A stretch of DNA of 64,000 nt from Leptothoe spongobia TAU-MAC 1115 (lineage in GTDB: Bacteria; Cyanobacteriota; Cyanobacteriia; Phormidesmidales; Phormidesmidaceae): NCBI RefSeq assembly GCF_018739885.1, contig NZ_JADOES010000009.1, positions 62,001 through 126,000 on the forward strand, given 5' to 3'. How positions within the stretch are numbered: position 1 is the stretch's first letter; each line of letters starts with the position of its first letter. The notes under the pieces are model-generated. The model saw only the letters and a program-made list of their open reading frames with translations, had not been told where the DNA came from and did no database searches. This document shows positions 16,954-25,380 of this stretch, piece after piece. The position numbers and the translations under genes were made by a program.

Positions 16954-19900
16954 ATGACACAGGCATACTTTAGTGCTAAGGTTTCAACCCAAGCAATAGA
17001 ATCAGAACATTTAAACAGTCATAATCGGCCTCCTAAATATCAAAATCAGAATTGTTTTCCGTATAGTGCTCTTCCCAGCAGTCGAGATTTTGAGCGCTTA
17101 ATTTATTGTTTATATGCACATCCAAAAACTTTAGAGAAAGCAGACTGTTTTTATGATGAAGCCTTGCTCATGCAAGGCACACATGACAGAGGACGTGATA
17201 TTTGGCTAAAAAGGGCTGCTCAGAGTGTTGGTTTAGTCCAGTGCAAAAAGTACAAAAAAACCATAAGAAAGACCGAATTATCAAAAGAAATTCTTAAATT
17301 TGTGCTTCATAGCATAAAAGACCACAGCTTAATGAGTTTATCGCTAGAGAAGTTTGAATATCACATTGCCGTAAGTACAGGCATTGATGAACATGCACAG
17401 AATTATATTTCTGATTTCAACAGCAACATCTTTAATAAAGAGGAGATTACAAATTGGTCCAAGGATGTAATCAAAGAATATTCACACCTAAAATATCTAA
17501 GTTTTGATGCAATAGAAAAAGATATTTTTGACAAGCTGAAAAAGATTCATATCACTCCAGTTTATCCAGAAGAGATAGACTTACGCCTGTATGAAAAACA
17601 GGATATATTAAAGCTGTTTTTTCAAGTTGAGTCAGTTATAGATATCGAGACCTTCGAAGAAGTTTTGGAGCGTCGTCAACAAAAAGAAATTAGTTTCTCT
17701 GAAACGTTAACGTCGATGGAAGACAGGCTTCGTGAACTAGATAAAAGCCTATTCCAGAAACTCGAATCAATCAAAATTGAAGCGCAAAAGCTATATAATA
17801 AATATTCAGGAAATTGCCTTGAATATTCAGATCATAGAAAAGAACATCAAGAAAGCTTAATTCGCATTGTTTCAGGGACAATTATTAGTAGAGAATTACT
17901 GTCAGAATTGAATAAATATGAGCTATTTGTGCTATCAGCTAGCTGCTACTTAACAGATATTGGTGTTTGCCAAGATGACAGAAAACTATTTGATGAATTA
18001 GATTTAAATTATTTACTACCACATGAATCACTATGTGACAAAGTACGTGAGCGGCATCACGAATTATCTCAGGCATTTATACTTGAACGGTATAGATCAC
18101 TCAAAATACCTGAAAAATATAGTGAGGCAATTTCTTTAATATCTAGCGTTAGCCTATCAACTGTAAATGAAATTACTAATTCCTATAAATATCAATGGGA
18201 ATTTGAAGTTGATAAGTTTGAAAGGGATAAAATCTGTATCCCATTGCTAGCGTTCATACTCATTTTGGGTGACTTGCTGGATATTGATTTTACTAATACT
18301 GAAACAATTCTAAAAAAATACGTAGAGTTTTCAGACTTTTTAACTTCTAAACTCCTGTGGGAAGAAGTTGAAAATCTAATTCAAATATCGCCACCATCAC
18401 ACGATAATGGGCGTTTAAAGTTTCAAGGTGAAATAAATAATCAAATCCTTTTTTTAGGAATATCTGAGCGTATAGAAAGTATTCGAAAAGTTATTTCAAA
18501 ATGCGATGAAACTTTAAGAAAGAACCCAAAAAATAAAACCATCGACATCAAATTTATTGATAACGAAATAGCATCACCTTTTAAAAATAATTTTGGCTTT
18601 AGTCTTGAATATGAGCATATCCTGTCGACGTTTTTAGGCAAAAAAATCTATAAAGATGAATATATTGGGATTCGTGAAGTTATTCAGAATGCAATTGATG
18701 CCTGTTTGCTAAGAGAGACAATTGAAGAAGAAGTCTATCAACCTGAAATTACTGTTGAATTAGACGGTGATTTGCTTATTGTCAAAGACAACGGAATCGG
18801 AATGGATAGACATATTCTCAAAGAATACTTTGCAAAAATAGGGCGCTCCTATTATAGAGATAATAACGTTAAAAACTCAATAGGTCAGTTCGGTGTAGGT
18901 GTGTACGCCTACTTTATGCTTTGCGACCACTTCACTATAGAAACTAAGACATATCAATCTCAAACTTTTAAGCTAACAATCTCACACAACATGCCTTATG
19001 GCTTTTATTTTCATGAGGTCGATAATCGAGAGATTGGAACAACTGTTTGGCTTCCAATCAAGCCTGAAATTTATATCACTATCAATAGTCTATCTGAATA
19101 TATCAATAGGACATTTAAATACTCTCCAATAAGAATTAAATTTTCAAATACCAAGGAAACAATTGAATTTACAGAGTTTAGCCTGAGCAAAGAATCAATC
19201 ATTGAAAGTTGTGTAAAACTTCCTTATCAGGAGGAGTTCAAGGCATATATTTATATAAATATATGCCTTGAAACAGAGCATGCTGTTGGCTCAATAGGTT
19301 TATTTATACCTCCTAATTTTTCAGATCCAGAAAGCTTTAATCTCCGCAAAAAGGGTACGAGTCTCAAGATTTTTCAGCGCGGTGTTTATGTTAATAAAAT
19401 GACTCATTTTTCTGGCGAGATCAACCTTAAAACACCTTTGCCTCTTATGGTTGATCGTGAAAATTTTGAAGATACTCAAACGATATATGAAATAGTTGAT
19501 GATTTTGAGATAGAGTTACTAAAAGAAATATTAAATTCACAAGAGTCGGAAGGTCCCTTCAGTAATACTTTCACCGACTTCTATCTATTTAATTTCTATG
19601 GAAACCATAAAGTCTCAAGAGAAAAACTTGAATTCATGTCAAATATTTTTTCTATTCAACTTTTCTCTCAAGGAAAACTATTTTTAATCAAGCTAAATCA
19701 GCTACAGTCATTTGATATTTTAGGAATACATATCCGAAGAGATACTTCGGATTCCAATTTACCAATTGAAGAGTTAGCAAAGCTAAAAATTCCTTTTATA
19801 TCTGTTATTCCGTTTGTTAATGCATCTTTTTTCAAGCGCTATCTATCATATTTGGATTTCGGATATCGAATTTTAAATCTTGAGCATTGCTCTATCATTT

Positions 19901-20301
19901 TGGCTAGCTGTCAACACGAGGAGTATGAATCCAAATTGCGGCAGAGCGGAGCATTAATTATCCCTTTCGAAGACAACACATTATGCACAAGTGTTCCACT
20001 ACTTGGAGAAAGTGAATATATCAATGTAAATCATCCACTAATTGAACACATTGAAAATAATATTGATAGATACTATTCTGAAACAAATTTAAGGCAAGCT
20101 ATTGATCAATTCTTAGATGAATTAATGAACATTATTAAGAGTGCATATCCACCAAGTCAATTTGGTGCTGGTCAGAGAATAGGTTTATGGAGATTAAATC
20201 CCTTTCTAGAAAAAATAAATGCGTACTTTGGAACATCATTTCAGCTCTCAGAAGATGATTTTCCATCTTGGATGCATGAGCGTATTTCCTCTAATAAATA
20301 A
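16954..20301 (+). CDS. PD-(D/E)XK-like / HD-like / HSP90-type ATPase fusion (cargo)
   Basis: 1115 residues from ATG 16954 (a TTG at 16885 is less likely). Residues ~60-110 carry GRDIWLKRAAQSVGLVQCKKYK, a D...Q-x-K pattern like Mrr-type restriction nucleases. Residues ~290-450 are helical with HQESLIRIVSG and LTDIG, resembling the HD-related domain found fused to HSP90 ATPases. Residues ~565-740 are a GHKL ATPase: REVIQNAIDAC (N box), KDNGIGMD, SIGQFGVGVYAYFM and GTTVWLP. The rest resembles an HSP90 middle domain. The gene is much more AT-rich than its neighbours, a sign of separate origin. Proteins with HSP90-type ATPases and nucleases occur in defence islands; a defence role is inferred. Nuclease activity is the least certain part. 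Confidence 0.75.
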   Translation: MTQAYFSAKVSTQAIESEHLNSHNRPPKYQNQNCFPYSALPSSRDFERLIYCLYAHPKTLEKADCFYDEALLMQGTHDRGRDIWLKRAAQSVGLVQCKKYKKTIRKTELSKEILKFVLHSIKDHSLMSLSLEKFEYHIAVSTGIDEHAQNYISDFNSNIFNKEEITNWSKDVIKEYSHLKYLSFDAIEKDIFDKLKKIHITPVYPEEIDLRLYEKQDILKLFFQVESVIDIETFEEVLERRQQKEISFSETLTSMEDRLRELDKSLFQKLESIKIEAQKLYNKYSGNCLEYSDHRKEHQESLIRIVSGTIISRELLSELNKYELFVLSASCYLTDIGVCQDDRKLFDELDLNYLLPHESLCDKVRERHHELSQAFILERYRSLKIPEKYSEAISLISSVSLSTVNEITNSYKYQWEFEVDKFERDKICIPLLAFILILGDLLDIDFTNTETILKKYVEFSDFLTSKLLWEEVENLIQISPPSHDNGRLKFQGEINNQILFLGISERIESIRKVISKCDETLRKNPKNKTIDIKFIDNEIASPFKNNFGFSLEYEHILSTFLGKKIYKDEYIGIREVIQNAIDACLLRETIEEEVYQPEITVELDGDLLIVKDNGIGMDRHILKEYFAKIGRSYYRDNNVKNSIGQFGVGVYAYFMLCDHFTIETKTYQSQTFKLTISHNMPYGFYFHEVDNREIGTTVWLPIKPEIYITINSLSEYINRTFKYSPIRIKFSNTKETIEFTEFSLSKESIIESCVKLPYQEEFKAYIYINICLETEHAVGSIGLFIPPNFSDPESFNLRKKGTSLKIFQRGVYVNKMTHFSGEINLKTPLPLMVDRENFEDTQTIYEIVDDFEIELLKEILNSQESEGPFSNTFTDFYLFNFYGNHKVSREKLEFMSNIFSIQLFSQGKLFLIKLNQLQSFDILGIHIRRDTSDSNLPIEELAKLKIPFISVIPFVNASFFKRYLSYLDFGYRILNLEHCSIILASCQHEEYESKLRQSGALIIPFEDNTLCTSVPLLGESEYINVNHPLIEHIENNIDRYYSETNLRQAIDQFLDELMNIIKSAYPPSQFGAGQRIGLWRLNPFLEKINAYFGTSFQLSEDDFPSWMHERISSNK

Positions 20302-20344
20302 ACTTGTTTTCCGAATAAAAGAGTATTTTTGTCTCATTAAAGCC

Positions 20345-20653
20345 CTACCAAACCCATTCCCTCCAATTCACAGGAATTACCCCATCCTTAAGCGCTTTCA
20401 TCACCATCGCCCGGTGCGCGTGACTACTCCTCAAACAGTGGCATCGCCGACATAAAGTCCTCAAATTATCAAGACAGTTACTCCCCCCTTGCGAAAGCTC
20501 CTGCACATGGTCAATATGTGCCGATCTCAACGACAATGACCAATGCCCCACATCCTGACAATAAGGTCCCTGACACCGTCCTTGGTCCCTCAGCCACACC
20601 CGCCGTCGCGTCACCCGCCAAATCGCAGAAGGTTGCCGTCTCACCTGCACCAT
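20345..20653 (-). CDS. HNH endonuclease-type small protein
   Basis: 102 residues. It shows the HNH pattern: CQGPYCQDVGHWSLSLRSAHIDHVQELSQGGSNCLDNLRTLCRRCHCLR, with Cys pairs for zinc, the IDHV catalytic histidine, and the N of DNLRTLC. The N-terminus is very basic (RRQPSAIWRVTRRRVWLRDQ). HNH proteins of this size nick or cut DNA or serve in mobile elements. It points away from the HSP90 fusion and is in the GC-richer part of the element. It is not part of the known CAST machinery. Confidence 0.8.
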   Translation of the reverse strand: MVQVRRQPSAIWRVTRRRVWLRDQGRCQGPYCQDVGHWSLSLRSAHIDHVQELSQGGSNCLDNLRTLCRRCHCLRSSHAHRAMVMKALKDGVIPVNWREWVW

Positions 20654-20742
20654 AAAAATCCCTGTCCTACCGTGCCTCGCTAAACCCCGCCTAGCCTATC
20701 CCTGCCGGAGCCCGTAGTGCCCCACCTTGAAACCGACACACC

Positions 20743-21378
20743 TTACGACGTGTCGGCATACTCAAACCGCTGAATCACAAACCGCCCAAAACCAATGCTA
20801 CGACCATCTCCCAGCCCTACCAATGTCCCCGCATCCAGACAAATCGCCTCCATCACTTGCGTCGCTACAATTGTCCGATCCCACAGCATCTGAAACTCAC
20901 AGCACCAGCCCGGAACCGTCGCTACCCGATAGCGCACATTCCGTCCCCCACTACCAGGATTCTTAACTGCCGACACATCCACATACACGTTTGGCCGCTC
21001 GCAGAGCTGATACTGCTCTATCAGCTCTGGCTCATCTGGCACAAATCGATCTCGAATCAGAACAACCGGATCTTGAATTTGTAAGGTTGCCACCACATCT
21101 CGTTGCGTCTGACGTTTACGCGTCGTCAAATAAGCAGCATCCCTCAAACAACTGAAGAAGTAGTTCCCCGGCAAATACAGCTGCCGCTCAGATGTCATCA
21201 ACACCGTCTTCTTCCACTCTTCCGGGTCATTACCCGCCACCCCAGTCCGCTCCCGTTTTTTTAGTGGGATCGCATCCGGCGTGAAATGATGCTGTAGAAG
21301 AGGGCGCGTACCCTCAATAGCCACCGTTGCAAAAACGATATTGTTACCCATTGCCGACTCGTAACGTGCTGAAATCAT
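20743..21378 (-). CDS. RAMP-like protein of unknown function (cargo)
   Basis: 211 residues. It opens with a strand (NIVFATVAIEGTRPLLQHHF) and ends with the glycine-rich segment GLGDGRSIGFGRFVIQRF, which resembles the C-terminal G-rich loop of RAMP (Cas5/6/7-fold) proteins and of some phage-encoded proteins. An internal ATG (MGNNIVF, 21351) is an alternative start. No catalytic residues are obvious. It lies downstream of the HTH operon, with TGTCACTGTGACA at 21415-21427 just before it. That palindrome is also in the cas12k control region, so shared regulation is likely. It could be an RNA-binding cargo protein or a phage remnant; I do not recognise it as a named Cas protein. Confidence 0.55.
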   Translation of the reverse strand: MISARYESAMGNNIVFATVAIEGTRPLLQHHFTPDAIPLKKRERTGVAGNDPEEWKKTVLMTSERQLYLPGNYFFSCLRDAAYLTTRKRQTQRDVVATLQIQDPVVLIRDRFVPDEPELIEQYQLCERPNVYVDVSAVKNPGSGGRNVRYRVATVPGWCCEFQMLWDRTIVATQVMEAICLDAGTLVGLGDGRSIGFGRFVIQRFEYADTS

Positions 21379-21414
21379 TCAACCGCTTGAGCCAGCACAA
21401 CACCAAGCAAACCC

Positions 21415-21427
21415 TGTCACTGTGACA
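21415..21427. promoter_or_regulatory. Palindromic operator-like site TGTCACTGTGACA
   Basis: A perfect 13-base palindrome with 6-base arms sits 37 bases upstream of the RAMP-like gene and just after the stop of the 21431 HTH gene. The arms TGTCAC/GTGACA are the same as in the 22424-22438 palindrome before cas12k, about 1 kb away. Confidence 0.7.
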
Positions 21428-21430
21428 AAA

Positions 21431-21733
21431 CTAGGAACGCTCAACAGGCCCGCAATAAATTTCCACCAAACGTGGCGATACCACCTGAGCATGCTGCCAA
21501 AGCCGATGCACAACCGCTAATCGACGACACTGGGCCAGGGTTGGTTCACGGCGAGAAGCCCCCTGAATAAACCAGTGCTCAACGGTAGAGCGAGAACAGC
21601 CCACAAGCTTAGCCAATTCCAGGTATGACACCTCCCAATACTGTAGAAACTGAGCAGGACTGAGCGGCGGGGGGCAATCTGTGTAGCGTTGAAATAGCGC
21701 CCACTGCTCCGACGATGGATAGCGAGCTGTCAT
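21431..21733 (-). CDS. Small HTH DNA-binding protein, paralogue of the 22080 gene
   Basis: 100 residues from ATG 21733, which overlaps the previous stop by four bases (ATGA); a GTG at 21745 is less likely. The HTH is SYLELAKLVGCSRSTVEHWFIQG (about residues 40-62), preceded by PAQFLQYWEV and followed by an LAQCRRLAVVHRLWQ helix. The same layout is found in the 22080 protein. It is predicted to be a cytoplasmic repressor, probably binding the TGTCAC palindromes. It belongs to the minus-strand operon that diverges from cas12k. Confidence 0.7.
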   Translation of the reverse strand: MTARYPSSEQWALFQRYTDCPPPLSPAQFLQYWEVSYLELAKLVGCSRSTVEHWFIQGASRREPTLAQCRRLAVVHRLWQHAQVVSPRLVEIYCGPVERS

Positions 21734-22014
21734 GCTGGATGCCACTGCTCTAAGTCAACCTCAAGAGCCATATCCTGAGTACAGATACCGTGCGAGGGAC
21801 TCTGCGCATCCAACAGCACCAAGTAGTAGATCCCGCTCACCTGATTGTGATCACCCTCAGTGTAGAAAATGCCTACAATCTGGCCAAAATCTGGTTCAGT
21901 AACGACGGCCCATCGCACGGATTCACCCAACTGGAAGCGTGGTTTCGGTAAGACAGTCGGTAAGCTCTGGACAGCAGGAAAGTCGGTCAGTTCCAATTTC
22001 AGTATCTTGAGCAA
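21730..22014 (-). CDS. Small conserved hypothetical between two HTH genes
   Basis: 94 residues, apparently from TTG 22014 with a GGA upstream; no in-frame ATG precedes the conserved part. It reads as a small beta-rich domain (ESVRWAVVTEPDFGQIVGIFYTEG then IYYLVLLD), with no cysteines arranged for metal binding and no membrane segment. Its end overlaps the downstream HTH gene by four bases, so it is part of that operon. The function is unknown; an SH3-like fold is only a guess. Confidence 0.55.
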   Translation of the reverse strand: MLKILKLELTDFPAVQSLPTVLPKPRFQLGESVRWAVVTEPDFGQIVGIFYTEGDHNQVSGIYYLVLLDAQSPSHGICTQDMALEVDLEQWHPA

Positions 22015-22079
22015 TCATTCCAGCTTTACGCTACCTAGCAGGTTGTCAATCAGACAAGAAAGTCTTGCCAAATGGCAAA

Positions 22080-22412
22080 CTATTTTTCAGAGGCTCTACG
22101 CCGATTCTGATGATACATTTCCCTGAGTTTCTGCAGATATTCAGGTTCCGTCTCGACCGTAGTCCAAATATGATGAGCTAGTGCGAGCCGCTGCTCATGC
22201 TTTTCGCTGGGCATTCGCCTGTGCTCCCCTTGAGAGAACCAATGATTCACCGTGGTAAGAGAGCAATCACAGATGTAAGCAAGCTCTTCCCGCGAGACAT
22301 TCCAAAACTGCAGAAACTCCTCAAGCGCCATTTGCCGTTCACCGCTGGGATGAAGATATGTATCTAGCGCTTCCCAGTGTCCTTCAAGGGGATATTTTGG
22401 AGCAATAGTCAT
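22080..22412 (-). CDS. HTH repressor candidate divergent from cas12k
   Basis: 110 residues from ATG 22412; a GTG at 22430 would place the start inside the operator. The HTH is SREELAYICDCSLTTVNHWFSQG, with FLQFWNV before it and LALAHHIW after, clearly paralogous to the 21431 protein. It occupies the place where other V-K systems encode CvkR (a MerR-type repressor) or Arc-type regulators, upstream of and divergent from cas12k. The sequence is not MerR-like. I infer that it represses cas12k and its own operon through the palindrome at 22424-22438. Confidence 0.7.
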   Translation of the reverse strand: MTIAPKYPLEGHWEALDTYLHPSGERQMALEEFLQFWNVSREELAYICDCSLTTVNHWFSQGEHRRMPSEKHEQRLALAHHIWTTVETEPEYLQKLREMYHQNRRRASEK

Positions 22413-22423
22413 GGTCAGTCTAC

Positions 22424-22454
22424 TTGTCACCGTGACAATTATTTTCTGTATGAT
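22424..22454 (+). promoter_or_regulatory. cas12k promoter overlapping a 15-base palindrome
   Basis: TTGTCAC-C-GTGACAA (22424-22438) is a perfect palindrome between the HTH gene and cas12k. Its left arm supplies a -35-like TTGTCA (22424-22429), and TATGAT at 22449-22454 is a good -10, with 19-base spacing. A repressor on the palindrome would block the promoter. A Shine-Dalgarno-like GGAGG lies at 22497-22501, 10 bases before the ATG at 22512. Confidence 0.6.
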
Positions 22455-22511
22455 ACTGCCAACCTCAATAACGCTAATTCCTAAAATTTTCGTTCTGGAG
22501 GCTTTGATGCC

Positions 22512-24623
22512 ATGTCAGCCGACTACTTCACGATTCGCTGCGCATTAACTGCCAGCCAAGAGACACGTAGGCATCTGTGGACATTGATGCAGCCCTACAC
22601 ATTGCTGGTCAATGATCTGCTAGAGCTAATCCCGCAGCAGCCTGAGTTCAGCCAGTGGCGACAGCAGGGGTACATTCCAAACAGTAAAGCCATCAAACCT
22701 TTACATGATGCTCTGAAGCACCAGCCAGCCTACGCTCATCTGCCCGGTCGCTTTCATGACTCTGCCAAAAGGCTGACCTCTGAAATCTACGCCTCCTGGC
22801 TGGCGTCGCATCGCAAACGTCTAGCACAAATCATCGGCAAACAGCGATGGATACAAGCGGTTGAAACAGAGCTTGAACTGGCAAAGGTCCATCTCGTCAG
22901 TCTGGATGACATTCGTCAAAACGCCCAAAACGCACTCTCTAAAGCGAGGAAAAAACTATCACAGCAGAAGCCTAAAGATGATTCAATCCATTTAGAACGA
23001 GAATTGCTGGGCATTCTATTGGAGATGCACGAAGCCACCAAAAGCCCATTGAGGAAACGTGCTATCAACCATCTATTGGTTAACAAACTGGAAGTCCCAG
23101 CACAGGAAATTAATCTCCGCACACTCCAGGAACTCCTTGAAGCAAAGAAGATTGAGGTGCAGCGCCTGGAGGTTCAAATCCAAAGCCAACTTCCTAAAGG
23201 CCGAGACCCTACAGGCCAGCGGCATCTCCAAATGCTACTGGATACTGTCATGCTTCCTGAGGAAACCAACCCTGACGAAGTGGATGAGGCTACTGTTGAA
23301 GAACAACTGACCCAACAACAGCAAATGCCGCTTTGGAATGAGCTTCCTTATCCGGTAAGTTACTCAGGCTCCGGTGAATTCTACTGGAAACAAAACAGCG
23401 ACAAAATTTCAGTGAGCTTTAAGGGCCTGTCAAATTATGAATTTGTCGTAAATTGCGATCGCCGCCAACTGCCTATCTTTAAGCAGTTTGTTGCTGACTA
23501 TCAAACTAATCGCTCAAGATCCCAAGAAGAACAGTTTTCTGGAGCACTTTTCACTCTAAGGTCAGTTCAACTACTCTGGCTACCAGACAAGCGGCTAAAG
23601 CACCGCAACAAACTTAATCGTAAGAAAGGGAAGCCTGAATATACTGACCCATGGGATACTCACCGCCTCTACCTCCATTGCAGCATTGATAGACGGGCTC
23701 TCACAGCTGAAGGGACAGAACAAATCCAGCATGAAGAACAGACTGCTGTTCAACAGATTGTGAGCAAAGCAATCGAGTTACAGAACACATCAAATCTCAG
23801 CCCTGATCAGTCTCGGAACTTAAAAAGAAAACAGACCCAACTTCAACGACTACAAAACAACTCTCCACCACCTCGCCCTAGTCAATCAACATATCAAGGT
23901 AATCCCCAGCTTGTAATGGGCATCAGCTTTAGCCGTCATGAGCCCGTTACTGTGGCTGTTGCTGACGTGTCATTGGACCAGGTGTTGGAAACCTACAATA
24001 CCCGAGCCCTTCTCAGACAAGGGCCTCAGAAAAAACTGTGGCGCAATGGAAAACTGAAAATAGTAAGCAAAGATGATGCCGAACGTTATCATCCTAATAA
24101 GGGTCAACTCAACACCAGACAGCCTGGCTCTGAAACAAAAGCTAAGCCCTATCGGCTGGTAAATCGAGTGCAACAGCAGTATCAGCAAGATCGTCGACTC
24201 AGAGCCAAAGCACAGCAACAGGACCGTTGTTTCCATAAATCATCCGTATCTAAATCCGCATCTAATCTCAGCCTTTATCTCAACCGTTTGATCGCAGCAA
24301 AGCTAGTTGAACTCGCGTGCGATCGCCAAGTCGCAACAATAGTAGTGCCAAAATTGGAGGGTATACGAGAGAGCGTCGAGAGCGACATTCAAGCCAGCGC
24401 AACCCGCAAGTACCCGAACGATAAAAATCGGCAGAAACAATACCGAAAAGAGTATCGAGCTAGCTTCCATGCTTGGCCCTATCAAGAATTAGCCGCTTGT
24501 ATCCAGGCATGTGCCCGTAAGCATGGGCTTAAAGTCGTAATTGCCAAACAACTGTCATCTGTCAGTTTGGTTGAAAAATCTGCAAAGATGGCATTGTCTC
24601 AACGACAAGTTGAAGCTGCGTAA
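22512..24623 (+). CDS. cas12k: Cas12k, naturally inactive RNA-guided effector of the CAST
   Basis: 703 residues, longer than ShCas12k (639). The N-terminal part (RRHLWTLMQPYTLLVNDLLELI...FSQWRQQG) and YASWLASHRKRL...GKQRWIQ match the family, as do PKGRDPTG, FTLRSVQLLWLPD and LYLHCSIDRRALTAEGTE. The RuvC-like region starts QLVMGISFSRHEPVTVAVAD (about residue 470), with Ser where a nuclease has Asp. IVVPKLEGIRE and FHAWPYQELAACIQ follow. As in all Cas12k, cleavage is not expected; it forms an R-loop and recruits TniQ/TnsC. The tracrRNA and array lie directly downstream on the same strand. The frame is intact. Confidence 0.96.
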   Translation: MSADYFTIRCALTASQETRRHLWTLMQPYTLLVNDLLELIPQQPEFSQWRQQGYIPNSKAIKPLHDALKHQPAYAHLPGRFHDSAKRLTSEIYASWLASHRKRLAQIIGKQRWIQAVETELELAKVHLVSLDDIRQNAQNALSKARKKLSQQKPKDDSIHLERELLGILLEMHEATKSPLRKRAINHLLVNKLEVPAQEINLRTLQELLEAKKIEVQRLEVQIQSQLPKGRDPTGQRHLQMLLDTVMLPEETNPDEVDEATVEEQLTQQQQMPLWNELPYPVSYSGSGEFYWKQNSDKISVSFKGLSNYEFVVNCDRRQLPIFKQFVADYQTNRSRSQEEQFSGALFTLRSVQLLWLPDKRLKHRNKLNRKKGKPEYTDPWDTHRLYLHCSIDRRALTAEGTEQIQHEEQTAVQQIVSKAIELQNTSNLSPDQSRNLKRKQTQLQRLQNNSPPPRPSQSTYQGNPQLVMGISFSRHEPVTVAVADVSLDQVLETYNTRALLRQGPQKKLWRNGKLKIVSKDDAERYHPNKGQLNTRQPGSETKAKPYRLVNRVQQQYQQDRRLRAKAQQQDRCFHKSSVSKSASNLSLYLNRLIAAKLVELACDRQVATIVVPKLEGIRESVESDIQASATRKYPNDKNRQKQYRKEYRASFHAWPYQELAACIQACARKHGLKVVIAKQLSSVSLVEKSAKMALSQRQVEAA

Positions 24624-24654
24624 CAAAGAGAAAAACTTTGAACCTAGAAAATTT

Positions 24655-24900
24655 AATATTGACTCAATAGCGCGCTGGATTCCTTGAGAACCAGTGATAA
24701 GTGTGGGGCAGTTTAAGTTCTTTCCGCTCCGAGTAGTTGTCTGCTTCCGCTGTAGAACTTGTTTTACAGCTATGGTGCAGGGTCGCGCCTAGCATCAAGG
24801 GAGCTATGTTTTTGTGACATGGTTCACGCCATAGTCATAAGGATACAGGTATACGTGGCGTGGCAGCTACTGAATCGCCTCCGAGCAAGGAGGAGTCTTC
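24655..24900 (+). ncRNA. tracrRNA region of the V-K system
   Basis: The block starts AATATTGACTCAATAGCGC and ends GGCAGCTACTGAATCGCCTCCGAGCAAGGAGGAGTC. It resembles the beginning (ATATTAATAGCGC) and end (GTGGCTACTGAATC...CAAGGGGGAACCC) of ShCAST tracrRNA in the same order and at similar spacing. AGTCTTCTC near 24894-24902 can pair with GAG(A)GGGACT of the repeat with one bulge, as an anti-repeat. The exact 5' and 3' ends are estimates. Confidence 0.85.
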
Positions 24901-24905
24901 TCATT

Positions 24906-24954
24906 TTTTGGCAAACCTCCAGCGAGATTGACTTTTCTAGGAGGTTTGCCAAAA
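24906..24954 (+). repeat. Perfect 15-bp inverted repeat after the tracrRNA
   Basis: TTTTGGCAAACCTCC (24906-24920) and its exact complement GGAGGTTTGCCAAAA (24940-24954) are separated by 19 bases. It is placed between the anti-repeat and the array. It could terminate or stabilise the tracrRNA, though no U-tract follows the second arm. Confidence 0.75.
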
Positions 24955-25092
24955 TTTCAAACCCAATCACTGAGAGCTTTTCATCACATCCGAACAACAA
25001 TACTTATCAGAATCAAGAAATTTTTGATGCTGCTGAACAAGCTTTGCCAGAAGTCGAGTTTGAGATACTATCGTGTATGGTTTGAGCTGGCA

Positions 25093-25270
25093 GACCTGCC
25101 AATAGTCTATTGGAGGAGAGGGACTGAAAGAAGCCAGAGAGTCACGTCGAAAGCGCAAGTCGTGTCTTGCCAATAGCCTTATTGGAGGTAGAGGAGCTGA
25201 AAGTAATCCCTTACTCCAAGGCTTGAATGAAGACTTAGCAACAGCCTATTGGGGTTAGAGAGACTGATAA
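25093..25270 (+). CRISPR. Short type V-K CRISPR array: three degenerate repeats, two clear spacers
   Basis: Repeats at 25093-25130, 25164-25203 and 25232-25270 share GCCAATAGYC-TATTGGAGG-AGAG-GACTGAAAG with small differences. The third is the most diverged and ends CTGATAA instead of CTGAAAG. Spacers are 25131-25163 and 25204-25231. Repeat ends CTGAAAG match the V-K style, and inverted ATAG/CTAT parts allow a stem. I see no match of either spacer elsewhere in the window. Confidence 0.85.
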
Positions 25271-25380
25271 TCTAAACCCCTACTATCTTGGACCATGTCT
25301 TTATAGGTTCACTAAAAACACTCTAAGTGTAGAGCACTAAGTAAAGGCCGTTTTAACTGAATCAAAGAATTACTAATTGT

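Noticed and set aside
24759..25176. Open frames across the tracrRNA and CRISPR array
   Set aside because: They cover non-coding RNA, inverted repeat and array; their composition is not protein-like.
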